Positions 56,081 through 64,000 of a stretch of DNA of 64,000 nucleotides are shown here, piece by piece. Where the stretch lies: assembly GCF_034064985.1 (NCBI RefSeq), contig NZ_CP139249.1, positions 434,001-498,000 of the forward strand, in the 5' to 3' direction. The position numbers were made by a program, and so were the translations under genes. The notes below the pieces were generated by a model. It ran no database searches and was not told the origin of the DNA. It saw nothing but the letters and a program-made list of their open reading frames with translations. This stretch comes from Acinetobacter pittii. GTDB taxonomy: Bacteria; Pseudomonadota; Gammaproteobacteria; Pseudomonadales; Moraxellaceae. Numbering within the stretch: the first letter of the stretch is position 1; the number at the start of each line of letters is the position of its first letter.

Positions 56081-58120
56081 TTAAGCGGTTTTGTTGTCAT
56101 TCGTCCAACCTTGATGACGTAACAACGCGTCAATTTTAGGCTCGCGCCCACGGAAATTTACAAATGCCTCAAGCGCAGTGTCTTTTCCACCCACAGCTAA
56201 AATTGCCTGACGGAATTCTTTACCTGTTTGAGTGTTAAAAATGCCTTCATTTTCAAAACGATCAAATGCATCACTCGCTAAGACTTCTGCCCATTTGTAA
56301 GAGTAATAACCTGCGGCATAACCGCCAGCAAAAATATGACTGAAGCTATGCTGGAAACGGTTGTAGTCGACAGTAGGAACGACTGCATACTGCTTACGAA
56401 TATCGTTTAGGGTTTGCTGAATTTGCTCACTGTTCAGAGCAGGCGTTTTGGTGTGAATGGTTAAGTCAAACAATGCAAATTCAAGCTGACGTAAAGTTTG
56501 CATACCAGATTGGAAGAATCGAGCATTTAATAAAGCATCTAGTAATTCTTGTGGCAAAGTCTGTTTACTATCGATGTGTTCACTTAATACATCTAGACTT
56601 TCTTTATCCCATGACCAGAATTCCATAAACTGACTTGGTAGTTCTACTGCATCCCAAGCAACACCATGAGTCCCTGCAACCGAGATATTATCTACTTCGG
56701 TCAACATATGATGTAAACCATGTCCGAACTCATGGAACAAAGTAATGACTTCGTCATGAGTCAATAAAGCAGGCTGATCACCTACAGGAGGAGTGAAATT
56801 ACACACCATATAGCAAATTGGTTTTTGTAAACCATGAAGTGTTTGCATGCGCGAGCGGAAGCCATTCATCCATGCGCCACCACGTTTGCCTGTACGTGCA
56901 TAAATATCAAAGAAGAATCCACCAATCACTTGGCCTTGGTCTTCTAATTCAAAATAACGTGCATCAGGATGCCAGACAGGTGCTTGTCTTTCGATAATAT
57001 TAATGCCGTATAGGCGCTGCACAATCTGGAATAATCCCTGAATAACTTTAGGGGCAGGGAAATAAGGTTTTAAAGCTTCTTGAGATAAGTTGAATTGTTG
57101 CTGTTTAAGCTTTTCAGAATAGTAAGTTGTATCCCAAGGTTTAAGCTCATCAACACCATCTTGTTTAGCAATTTCTTGAAGTTCTGCAACTTCTTGAAGC
57201 GCAGGAGCACGCGCATGTTCTGCTAGATCAACCAAAAACTCATGAACTGTTTTTACGTCTGGCGCCATTTTGCTTGCCAGAGAATATTCAGCATAGTTAT
57301 TGAAACCAAGTAGTTTCGCCATTTCCTGACGAAGACTCAAAATTTCTTCCATAATTTTGCTGTTATCAAACTCAGTTTGTTCAGACTGATCAGATGCACG
57401 AGTTACATACGCTCTATAAAGCTCTTCTCGCAATGCACGGTCATCTGCATAAGTCATGATCGCAAAATATGCTGGGAAATCGAGGGTTGCTACAGCTTGG
57501 TCAAGTTCACGTTGTTTGCCGTACTGTTTTAACAACTCAATATTACTTTCTGGAAGACCTTTTAGCTGATCTTCGGTAAGTGGTTTAAAGTAAGCTTGTG
57601 TTGCATCAAGTACGTGGTTTGAAAAATCAGAAGAAAGCTGTGAAAGACGCGCAGAAATCTCTGCATAACGTTTTTTCTCTTCACCCTCTAAAGCTACACC
57701 TGAAAGTTTAAAGTCACGTAAAGCTAGACGGATAGCACTTTGTTGGGCTGGGCTAAGCGATGTATAGCCTTGACCATCATGGATGTGTTGATAGGTTTGA
57801 TAAAGCGCCGTGTGTTGACCAAGCTGAGTGTAATATTCACTTAATGCTGGTAATAAAGATTGATAGACTTCTCTCGTTTCTGCATTGCTCATTACCGCGT
57901 TTAAATGCGATAAAACGCCCCATGATTCACTCAGATTATTTTCAAGTGTATCGACTTGCTCAAGTACAGCAAGTTGCTGAGCTGCATCTGTAGGTGCAGC
58001 TGTAAGAGTATTTAAAAATTCCTGACCTGCTTGAATTGCTTGCTGGATGTCTTGTTTTAAATTTTCTAATTCAATTTGGTCAAAACGCGGAGTTGGTAAA
58101 GTCGCTTGCTGTAAAGTCAT
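56081..58120 (-). CDS. prlC: Oligopeptidase A (M3 zinc metallopeptidase)
   Basis: 679 aa (E. coli 680). Cytosolic peptidase degrading peptides and cleaved signal peptides. The zinc motif HEFGHGLHHM, with a downstream Glu in the helix, lies near residue 468. ATG 58120 gives MTLQQATLPTPRFDQ; an ATG five codons upstream is also possible, and neither has a strong ribosome site. Confidence 0.94.
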   Translation of the reverse strand: MTLQQATLPTPRFDQIELENLKQDIQQAIQAGQEFLNTLTAAPTDAAQQLAVLEQVDTLENNLSESWGVLSHLNAVMSNAETREVYQSLLPALSEYYTQLGQHTALYQTYQHIHDGQGYTSLSPAQQSAIRLALRDFKLSGVALEGEEKKRYAEISARLSQLSSDFSNHVLDATQAYFKPLTEDQLKGLPESNIELLKQYGKQRELDQAVATLDFPAYFAIMTYADDRALREELYRAYVTRASDQSEQTEFDNSKIMEEILSLRQEMAKLLGFNNYAEYSLASKMAPDVKTVHEFLVDLAEHARAPALQEVAELQEIAKQDGVDELKPWDTTYYSEKLKQQQFNLSQEALKPYFPAPKVIQGLFQIVQRLYGINIIERQAPVWHPDARYFELEDQGQVIGGFFFDIYARTGKRGGAWMNGFRSRMQTLHGLQKPICYMVCNFTPPVGDQPALLTHDEVITLFHEFGHGLHHMLTEVDNISVAGTHGVAWDAVELPSQFMEFWSWDKESLDVLSEHIDSKQTLPQELLDALLNARFFQSGMQTLRQLEFALFDLTIHTKTPALNSEQIQQTLNDIRKQYAVVPTVDYNRFQHSFSHIFAGGYAAGYYSYKWAEVLASDAFDRFENEGIFNTQTGKEFRQAILAVGGKDTALEAFVNFRGREPKIDALLRHQGWTNDNKTA

Positions 58121-58204
58121 TGCTAATAGCCACATTATTTTTTAAACATGGTATTAGATGTAGGTCCTCTCAAGTCGGAAATCAAGCTTAATGTGTAAAA
58201 TAAC

Positions 58205-58248
58205 CCTTTTAAAAAGAAATAAGCCTCCTATTGGAGACTTATTTCTGA
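58205..58248 (-). terminator. Terminator of rnr
   Basis: On the minus strand AGAAATAAG and CTTATTTCT pair, with a GGAG/CTCC inner stem and TATT-type loop, followed by TTTCTTTTT. Confidence 0.8.
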
Positions 58249-58269
58249 AGCGTGATAATTATTTACTCA

Positions 58270-60687
58270 CTATTCAGCCTTTGATTTTGCATTCGACTTT
58301 TTCTTTTTAGGCTTAGATTTTTTCTTCACCTTTTCTGATTTAGTCTCGGCTTTTGCTGAGGTTTTTTTACCAGATTTTTTGGTGTAAGAACTTGGCTTAC
58401 TTTTTTCTTTCTTTTTATGAACAGGTCTTTCACCATCACTGCTGACGGTTGGTTTGCTAAAGACCTCTTCGTTAGCCTGAGCAGTTGTTTTAGTCGTACG
58501 CGGCGCACGGCTACGAACTACTCGACCCGCATGGGTAATTTGCTTAATGAGCTGGAAGTCAATTTTACGTTCTTCCAGATTAACACCAGCAACCTGAATT
58601 TTAACTTCATCACCTAATCCAAAGACTTGACCACGATTTTGACCTACTAGATTTTGACTCGCTTGGTCATAAATAAAGAAGTCATCGCCAAGTTGGCTAA
58701 TATGAATCATGCCATCGACATATAAATCTTTCAGTGTCACGAATAAACCAAATTCGGTTACCGCACTCACAATACCTATAAACTCATCTCCTAAATGCTG
58801 TTGCATGTAGTGGCACTTCAACCAAGTCGTTACGCTACGAGATGCTTCATCAGCACGGCGTTCTGTTTGAGAGAAATGTTCACCTGCATCATCTAGTGCA
58901 GCACCAGAGAGTGGATAAGGCTTTTGTTTCAAGTGAGCTTTAATGGCACGGTGTAATAATAGGTCTGGGTAACGACGAATTGGCGAAGTGAAATGCGTAT
59001 AAGCTTCATAAGCCAAACCATAGTGCCCTGCATTTTTTGCGCCATAATAAGCTTGCATCATTGAGCGTAATAAGACGGCATGAATACTAGGAGCATCAAT
59101 ACGATCTTTAGTTGCTTCAATTACTCTTTGATAGTCTGCTTGAGTTGGTTGGTCAGGGAAGGGTAGACCCAGTAATTTAACAAAGTCTTTTACTTTCTGA
59201 ATGCGTGAGAACTCTGGAGCTTCATGCACGCGATACAACATTGGAACATCATGTTCTAATGCATATTCAGCCGCAGCAACGTTAGCAAGTAACATGCACT
59301 CTTCAATAAGTTTATGTGCTTCATTACGTGTACGTGGCAAAATTTCTTTAATCCCGCCTAGCTCATCAAAAGTCATGTAAGTTTCAATGGTTTCAAATTC
59401 CATTGCATGACGATCAGCACGTAAATTTTTCAAAATCTGATAAAGCTGGAAAAGCGTATTTAAAGATTTATGAACATCACGATCTTTTGGAATCGCATCT
59501 GTTGCGCCGTCAAAATATTGTGCCACCTGTGTATAGGTCAAACGCGCTTTTGAATGCATTACTGATGGATAAAAATCGTAACCAGTTACGCGGCCTGTAC
59601 GAGAGAGTTTTAAATCACAGACCATACATAAACGGTCTACATGAGGGTTTAGAGAGCATAAGCCATTTGACAATGCCTCTGGTAGCATCGGTAATACAAA
59701 GTGCGGGAAGTATACCGAAGTACCACGTTCCTCAGCTTCTTCATTGAGGGCTGAGTCTAAGCGGACATAATGGCTAACATCAGCAATTGCGACAACTACA
59801 CGATAACCGCCACCTGGACGTTTTTCTGCATAAACCGCATCATCAAAATCTCGAGCATCTTCACCATCGATCGTAACTAATGCTAAATCTCGTAAATCAA
59901 TGCGGCCTTCACGATCTTGAGCAGATGGTTCTTTAAAACTTTCAGCTTCTTTTATAACTTCATCTGGAAATTCGTAAGGTAAGCCAAACTCAAGAATAGT
60001 CTGCGGAATAATAATTTCTGTATCAGCTTTGTCGGCCATAGATTGAATAATATGCGCCGTCGCAAATTTTTCACGAGTCGGATAACTATCTATTGCGACA
60101 CGTAGCATATCGCCAACATTTGCTTCAGCATGCGTTACCAGTTCTTTTTCTAAAGGAATAGGCTGGTGCTGATTTGGATTATTGGGTTGAATAAAATATT
60201 CGCCATCGTGAACTGACAATTTACCAATTAATTGTTTAACGCGATGCTGTAAAACTTCTGTGATAAAACCCCAAGCTTTACCTTTACGGTCAACCGAAGT
60301 CTGGCGCACTCTAACTCGGTCACCATTAAATACTAAACGTAATTCGCGTTCAGGAAGTAAAAGATCAGTTTGACCATCAATATGTGCCGTACCTAAACCT
60401 TTACTATTAATATAAACAGTTGCTTCATAGGTCGGTTGATCTGCCACCAACTGAAATTTAAAACCGTCTTTCATGATTTGACCGTCACGAACCATAGCAC
60501 TTAAGCGATGACTGAGTGCTTCAATACTTTTTTGGTCATGAATATTAAAATGATCGACAAGTTCTGCATGAGATTGCGGTGTCTGCAATTGTTCCAATGT
60601 ATCTAAAATAAGAGTACGGCTTGGAATAGGATTGTCATAACGTTCAGCTTCAGCTTTCGCTTCGGGGTCAGCCCAGTTTTTTGTCAT
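58270..60687 (-). CDS. rnr: Ribonuclease R
   Basis: 3'-5' exoribonuclease that degrades structured RNA; 805 aa (E. coli 813). Order: N-terminal helix-turn-helix (30-90), cold-shock domains, RNB catalytic domain with DGEDARDFDDAVYAEKRPGG near residue 275 (metal-binding Asp cluster) and HFTSPIRRYPDLLLHRAI near 560, S1 domain (about 640-720), and a Lys-rich tail (KKKSKPKKKK) to the end. ATG 60687 (MTKNWADPE) preferred; a GTG five codons earlier is possible. Confidence 0.96.
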   Translation of the reverse strand: MTKNWADPEAKAEAERYDNPIPSRTLILDTLEQLQTPQSHAELVDHFNIHDQKSIEALSHRLSAMVRDGQIMKDGFKFQLVADQPTYEATVYINSKGLGTAHIDGQTDLLLPERELRLVFNGDRVRVRQTSVDRKGKAWGFITEVLQHRVKQLIGKLSVHDGEYFIQPNNPNQHQPIPLEKELVTHAEANVGDMLRVAIDSYPTREKFATAHIIQSMADKADTEIIIPQTILEFGLPYEFPDEVIKEAESFKEPSAQDREGRIDLRDLALVTIDGEDARDFDDAVYAEKRPGGGYRVVVAIADVSHYVRLDSALNEEAEERGTSVYFPHFVLPMLPEALSNGLCSLNPHVDRLCMVCDLKLSRTGRVTGYDFYPSVMHSKARLTYTQVAQYFDGATDAIPKDRDVHKSLNTLFQLYQILKNLRADRHAMEFETIETYMTFDELGGIKEILPRTRNEAHKLIEECMLLANVAAAEYALEHDVPMLYRVHEAPEFSRIQKVKDFVKLLGLPFPDQPTQADYQRVIEATKDRIDAPSIHAVLLRSMMQAYYGAKNAGHYGLAYEAYTHFTSPIRRYPDLLLHRAIKAHLKQKPYPLSGAALDDAGEHFSQTERRADEASRSVTTWLKCHYMQQHLGDEFIGIVSAVTEFGLFVTLKDLYVDGMIHISQLGDDFFIYDQASQNLVGQNRGQVFGLGDEVKIQVAGVNLEERKIDFQLIKQITHAGRVVRSRAPRTTKTTAQANEEVFSKPTVSSDGERPVHKKKEKSKPSSYTKKSGKKTSAKAETKSEKVKKKSKPKKKKSNAKSKAE

Positions 60688-60906
60688 GTCGTTTGGTTTC
60701 ACGCTTGGCAGATAAGTTTAGCATAAGTCATGCAGACCCGAACTGCACGTTTAGGTTTGCAATAATGTGTTATGCACTACAGTGTTTTGATGAAGAAATA
60801 ATATCTATCTTAACAAGCGTTTGATCGAAAAAGACGAAAATAATGAGAAAATTGCTTAAAAAATAATTCATTGAACTAAAAAACAAGAAAATTTCACTAT
60901 GATGAC

Positions 60907-60935
60907 TTGAACAATAGGGTTTTAGTTTGTATTAT
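60907..60935 (+). promoter_or_regulatory. Promoter of the tRNA cluster
   Basis: TTGAAC (60907-60912), 17 bp, TATTAT (60930-60935), then GGCGGC, 13 bp before tRNA-Ser. Confidence 0.7.
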
Positions 60936-60948
60936 GGCGGCTCGTTCC

Positions 60949-61039
60949 GGTGAGGTGGATGAGTGGCTGAAATCACTTCCCTGCTAAGGAAGCATACCTA
61001 TTACTGGTATCGAGGGTTCGAATCCCTCTCTCACCGCCA
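60949..61039 (+). tRNA. tRNA-Ser (anticodon GCT)
   Basis: 91 nt including encoded CCA. Acceptor GGTGAGG with TCTCACC (one G-U), anticodon stem CTTCC/GGAAG around CTGCTAA, a long variable arm (CATACCTATTACTGGTATC), and T arm GAGGG-TTCGAAT-CCCTC. Reads AGC/AGT codons. Confidence 0.96.
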
Positions 61040-61049
61040 TTTACTTAAT

Positions 61050-61126
61050 GCGCTCATAGCTCAGCTGGATAGAGCACTTGGCTACGAACTAAGGGGTCGG
61101 GAGTTCGAATCTCTCTGAGCGCACCA
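61050..61126 (+). tRNA. tRNA-Arg (anticodon ACG), copy 1
   Basis: 77 nt with encoded CCA. Acceptor GCGCTCA/TGAGCGC; anticodon loop CTACGAA (ACG, the A34 expected to be edited to inosine by TadA); T arm GGGAG-TTCGAAT-CTCTC (one terminal mismatch-type pair). Confidence 0.96.
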
Positions 61127-61165
61127 AGTAAAATAGAACGAATCGCTGAAAGGCACACAAGTTAC

Positions 61166-61242
61166 GCGCTCATAGCTCAGCTGGATAGAGCACTTGGCTA
61201 CGAACTAAGGGGTCGGGAGTTCGAATCTCTCTGAGCGCACCA
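61166..61242 (+). tRNA. tRNA-Arg (anticodon ACG), copy 2
   Basis: Identical in sequence to copy 1, 39 bp downstream. The spacer between them is not repeated. Confidence 0.96.
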
Positions 61243-61254
61243 ACTTGAAGAATT

Positions 61255-61279
61255 AACCGCTTTTATAGCGGTTTTTTTG
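61255..61279 (+). terminator. Terminator of the tRNA cluster
   Basis: AACCGC/GCGGTT with a 7-nt TTTTATA loop and seven T. Confidence 0.9.
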
Positions 61280-61347
61280 TGCCTGTTTTTTAGTACTTTA
61301 AAAAATCTAAATTTATAACTTTTTAATTATATTAGAGATAATCATAA

Positions 61348-61941
61348 ATGAACTTAGCTTTATTTGACTTTGACGGCACGATCACTCATAACGATACATT
61401 CAGTCTATTCCTTAAATTTTCTTTAAATAAAAAAACTCAAATACTAGGTGGTATTCGACTTGCACCTTATATAGCGGGTTATAAGCTTGGATGGGTAGCC
61501 GATAAAACCATTCGAACTAAACTCTGCCAAGTGGGATACGTGGGCTATGATGCGGATTCCCTAAAATATATGGGGCAAGAGTTTGCTAAAAATGTCCTTC
61601 CTACCTGTGTGCGTCAAAATGCTTTGGAGCGTATTCTTTGGCATAAACAACAAGGTGATCAGGTTGTGGTTGTATCTGCATCATTAGGTGTTTATTTAGA
61701 AAGCTGGTGCCAATCTTTAGATTTAGAGGTTATATGTAATCAACTTGAAATACGTGATGGTATTTTGACAGGTGATTTTATTAATGGTGATTGTGGATAT
61801 TTAGAAAAAGTAAATAGAATAAAAAATAAATATGATTTAACTCAGTATTCTACAATTTATGCTTATGGTGATACACCTAATGATTATGCAATGTTAGAGC
61901 TGGCACATAAAAAATATTATAGATGGGAAGAAGTGAATTAA
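61348..61941 (+). CDS. HAD-superfamily (subfamily IB) phosphatase
   Basis: 197 aa. Motif I DFDGTITHND at residues 7-16 (nucleophile Asp7), motif II VVVSASLG near 108, Lys near 155, and motif III YGDTPNDYAML near 172. The Cap1 insertion is consistent with the IB group (phosphoserine phosphatase-like). Substrate not predictable. Stand-alone gene with AGAGATAATC before the ATG. Confidence 0.88.
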   Translation: MNLALFDFDGTITHNDTFSLFLKFSLNKKTQILGGIRLAPYIAGYKLGWVADKTIRTKLCQVGYVGYDADSLKYMGQEFAKNVLPTCVRQNALERILWHKQQGDQVVVVSASLGVYLESWCQSLDLEVICNQLEIRDGILTGDFINGDCGYLEKVNRIKNKYDLTQYSTIYAYGDTPNDYAMLELAHKKYYRWEEVN

Positions 61942-61960
61942 TATTTAAAGATATATTAAT

Positions 61961-61994
61961 AAATAAAGCCACTTGTAATAAGTGGCTTTATTTT
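61961..61994. terminator. Bidirectional terminator
   Basis: AATAAAGCCACTT/AAGTGGCTTTATT with a 5-nt loop (61962-61974 with 61980-61992) between convergent genes. Confidence 0.93.
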
Positions 61995-62005
61995 AATGAC
62001 TTATA

Positions 62006-64000
62006 TTAAACAGTATTGAAAGAGTTTTCTAAGAAGTTATCGGTAAGTAATGATGTAGGTACGATAGTATGCGTTGTATTAGTTACGCTTGATACTGTCG
62101 ACGTTACACCACCGAGTAAGCTGCCACCAGTTAATCCGCCCAATAAATTAGAGATAACATCTAAGCCGCCTTCACCAGTAGTAACACCACCCGTTAAGCT
62201 ACCAACGATATCTGTAACGATACCGATAGGGTTGTCTGTACCGCCAGTCACACCACCAGTTAAGCCGCCTAGAAGGTCGGTCACTACACCAAGAGAGCTA
62301 TCGCCACCAACGCTACCCGTTAAGCCACCAAGTAAATCAGTTAGTAGACCAAGTGAACTATCCCCACCAGTTACCCCACCAATAGTTCCTGTCACGCCAC
62401 CAATGATTTCTGTGACTAAACCAGTAGCAGTTGTACCATTTGTAATCAGCGTATCGAGAATACCAGTAGCAGATTCAGTAGCGCCTTGAATATCACCACC
62501 AACTAAGTCAGAAACTACTTCAAGTGCACCATTTACTGTGTCGCGAGAAGTTTCAAAGGTTAATGTGCCGAGGTCGGCAATTTCAGAAACTGGATGTTCT
62601 GCTTGTGGAAGGATGCCGATAATTGTATCTGCAACTGTATCAATGCCAGTGTTGATAATTTCTGTTTTTAGGCTTTCTACACCTTGAAGAATATCAATAC
62701 CGCCTTGAACAACATCAATCACTGGAGAGATTGGGGAAGTTCCACCACCGATACCGCCAGTTACACCGCCGATAATGTCAGTAATTACTTCAAGTGGATT
62801 ACCATCAACACCACCAGTTACACTGCCAATAATGTCAGTAATTACTTCAAGCGGGTTACCGTCAATGCCACCAGTTACACCTCCAATAATGTCAGTAATT
62901 ACTTCAAGCGGGTTACCGTCAACACCACCAGTTACACCACCGATAATATCGGTAATCACTTCAAGCGGGTTGCCGTCAACGCCGCCAGTTACACCACCGA
63001 TAATATCGGTAATCACATCAAGTGGACTTCCATCAACACCACCAGTTACGCCACCGATAATATTATTCACAATTCCAGTTGCGGTTGTACCATTAGTGAT
63101 AAGTGTGCCCAGAATGCCTGTAGCAGATTCAGTAGCGCCTTGAATATCACCACCCACTAAATCGGAAACTACCTCAAGTGCACCATTTACTGTGTCGCGA
63201 GAAGTTTCGAAAGTTAGTGTGCCAAGATCTGCGAGGTCTGAAACAGGATGTTCAGTTTGAGGAAGGATACCAATGATTGTGTCAGCAACAGTGTCGATAC
63301 CTGTATTGATAATTTCAGTTTTTAAACTCTCTACACCTTGTAGAATATCAATACCGCCTTGAACGACATCAATCACAGGTGAAATTGGAGATGTGCCATC
63401 ACCGATACCGCCAGTTACGCCGCCGATAATATCAGTAATTACTTCAAGCGGGTTACCGTCAACGCCACCAGTTACGCCACCGATGATGTCAGTAATTACT
63501 TCAAGCGGGTTGCCATCAACGCCACCAGTTACACCACCAACGACATCTGTAATGCTTCCGACAACGTCAGTAACAATACCTGTCGCAGTTGTACCATTAG
63601 TGATTAATGTTTCAACGACACCAGTAGCAGACTCAGTTGCGCCTTGAATGTCTCCACCCACTAGATCAGAAATGACTTCAAGCGTGCCATTTACCGTGTC
63701 ACGAGAAGTTTCGAAAGTTAGAGTACCAAGATCAGCAATTTCAGAAACAGGGTGTTCAGTTTGAGGAAGGACACCAATGATAGTATCAGCAACAGTGTCG
63801 ATACCTGTATTGATGATTTCAGTTTTTAGGCTTTCAACACCCTGAAGAATGTCGATGCCACCTTGAACAACGTCAATAACTGGAGCAATTGGAGAAGTTC
63901 CAAGATCAATACCGCCAGTTACTCCGCCAATAATATTAGTTACGGTTTCAAGAGGATTGCCACCACTAATTCCGCCAGTCACACCACCAATAATATTAGT
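62006..64000 (-). CDS. Nested-repeat Gly/Val/Thr-rich protein, N-terminus beyond the window
   Basis: About 664 residues visible; the frame stays open to the right edge, so the GTG near 63982 is internal. The sequence alternates two repeat types: a module of about 110 residues (VIDVVQGGIDILQGVESL, later GTLTFETSRDTVNG and SDLVGGDIQGATES), present three times, and a 19-residue unit (ITDIIGGVTGGVDGNPLEV) in tandem between copies. The C-terminal part has looser GGLTGG repeats and ends TDNFLENSFNTV. There is no Cys and few aromatic residues. Low-complexity beta-type repeats suggest a secreted or surface protein. No anchor, signal or secretion domain is visible here. Not assigned to a known family. 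Confidence 0.85.
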   Translation of the reverse strand, partial: TNIIGGVTGGISGGNPLETVTNIIGGVTGGIDLGTSPIAPVIDVVQGGIDILQGVESLKTEIINTGIDTVADTIIGVLPQTEHPVSEIADLGTLTFETSRDTVNGTLEVISDLVGGDIQGATESATGVVETLITNGTTATGIVTDVVGSITDVVGGVTGGVDGNPLEVITDIIGGVTGGVDGNPLEVITDIIGGVTGGIGDGTSPISPVIDVVQGGIDILQGVESLKTEIINTGIDTVADTIIGILPQTEHPVSDLADLGTLTFETSRDTVNGALEVVSDLVGGDIQGATESATGILGTLITNGTTATGIVNNIIGGVTGGVDGSPLDVITDIIGGVTGGVDGNPLEVITDIIGGVTGGVDGNPLEVITDIIGGVTGGIDGNPLEVITDIIGSVTGGVDGNPLEVITDIIGGVTGGIGGGTSPISPVIDVVQGGIDILQGVESLKTEIINTGIDTVADTIIGILPQAEHPVSEIADLGTLTFETSRDTVNGALEVVSDLVGGDIQGATESATGILDTLITNGTTATGLVTEIIGGVTGTIGGVTGGDSSLGLLTDLLGGLTGSVGGDSSLGVVTDLLGGLTGGVTGGTDNPIGIVTDIVGSLTGGVTTGEGGLDVISNLLGGLTGGSLLGGVTSTVSSVTNTTHTIVPTSLLTDNFLENSFNTV
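62425..62745 (-). repeat. Long repeat module, copy 1 (C-terminal)
   Basis: About 320 bp encoding the 110-residue module. The equivalent landmark (gttgtaccatt) occurs at about 62431, 63083 and 63587. Confidence 0.85.
62774..63070 (-). repeat. 57-bp tandem repeat array A
   Basis: The landmark aatgtcagtaatt or its variant aatatcggtaatc recurs at 62774, 62831, 62888, 62945 and 63002, exactly 57 bp apart, with a partial sixth copy. Each unit encodes 19 residues in frame. Confidence 0.92.
63077..63400 (-). repeat. Long repeat module, copy 2
   Basis: Second copy of the 110-residue module, with mostly synonymous differences from copies 1 and 3. Confidence 0.85.
63428..63560 (-). repeat. 57-bp tandem repeat array B
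   Basis: Two full 57-bp units starting at 63428 and 63485, then a diverged third at 63542. Shorter than array A. Confidence 0.85.
63581..63905 (-). repeat. Long repeat module, copy 3
   Basis: Third visible copy of the 110-residue module; a new array of GGVTGG units begins beyond it at the right edge. Confidence 0.85.

Noticed and set aside
60949..61242. tRNA genes as an attachment site of an integrated element
   Set aside because: No integrase, direct repeat of a tRNA 3' end outside the tandem copies, or change in composition is seen on either side.
62774..63070. CRISPR-like array from regular 57-bp spacing
   Set aside because: Units are contiguous with no unique spacers, are in frame, and encode a 19-residue protein repeat; no cas genes nearby.
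62016..63647. Plus-strand frames opposite the repeat protein
   Set aside because: Their Pro/Val/Ser-rich or Asn/Thr-rich repeats are antisense shadows of the 57-bp units. The minus-strand frame alone is continuous through all modules and runs to a proper stop beside a terminator.
63980..63982. GTG as true start of the repeat protein
   Set aside because: The frame continues upstream with the same repeat sequence (TNIIGGV) to the window edge, so this codon is internal.

Overview
The window is about 40% G+C chromosomal DNA from a gammaproteobacterium. It is almost certainly Acinetobacter, most likely the A. baumannii/calcoaceticus group. This call rests on my recognition of proteins such as the AlmA-like monooxygenase, the mlaFEDCB operon with an enlarged MlaD, and the helicase with an RG-rich tail; no database search was run. 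Most of the sequence is core genome. I see no prophage, insertion sequence, integrase or CRISPR array.

Layout. 1-4.6 kb: the 3' part of a large uncharacterised gene, then aroE, hemF and ribA on the minus strand. 4.9-10.1 kb: dxs, suhB and a DEAD-box RNA helicase with a long structured leader. 10.2-13.7 kb: a small membrane protein and the mlaFEDCB lipid-transport operon. 13.8-20.5 kb: corA, a LOG-family protein, a Nudix hydrolase, comF, recG, an SDR-fold protein and an orphan solute-binding-like protein. 20.6-27.6 kb: plsB, tesB, a dicarboxylate/amino-acid symporter, a PF10118-type metal-dependent hydrolase and engB. 27.7-29.0 kb: nsrR with a shortened, FAD-motif-less flavohemoglobin under a perfect NsrR-type palindrome. 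29.1-32.8 kb: a HerA/YjgR-type ATPase, a cystathionine beta-lyase-like enzyme and a glutamine amidotransferase.

33.0-46.6 kb is the complete S10-spc-alpha ribosomal supercluster (rpsJ to rplQ, with secY and rpoA). It starts at a strong promoter with GC-rich discriminator and ends at a strong terminator. Hairpins sit in the rpsJ leader, between rpsQ and rplN, and between rpmJ and rpsM. 46.8-50.3 kb holds an almA-like monooxygenase, an acyl-CoA dehydrogenase, sdhE and a CptA/YgfX-like protein. 50.5-50.9 kb carries two paralogous, very short membrane-protein genes (51 and 33 aa) with strong ribosome binding sites. 51.1-55.2 kb groups a TAtT-like lipoprotein, a rhombosortase-like protease and a fused TRAP permease. 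55.4-60.7 kb: a coiled-coil membrane protein, a yheV-like zinc protein, prlC and rnr. 60.9-61.2 kb: tRNA-Ser(GCT) and two identical tRNA-Arg(ACG). 61.3-64 kb: a HAD phosphatase and a highly repetitive Gly/Val/Thr-rich protein that runs off the right edge.

The parts most worth a second look are the NsrR/short-flavohemoglobin unit, the tandem microproteins with palindromic sites upstream, the TRAP/TAtT/rhombosortase cluster, the helicase leader and the nested-repeat protein. Gene starts were moved from the longest reading frame to internal codons where the ribosome binding site or family length favoured it; these cases are stated.
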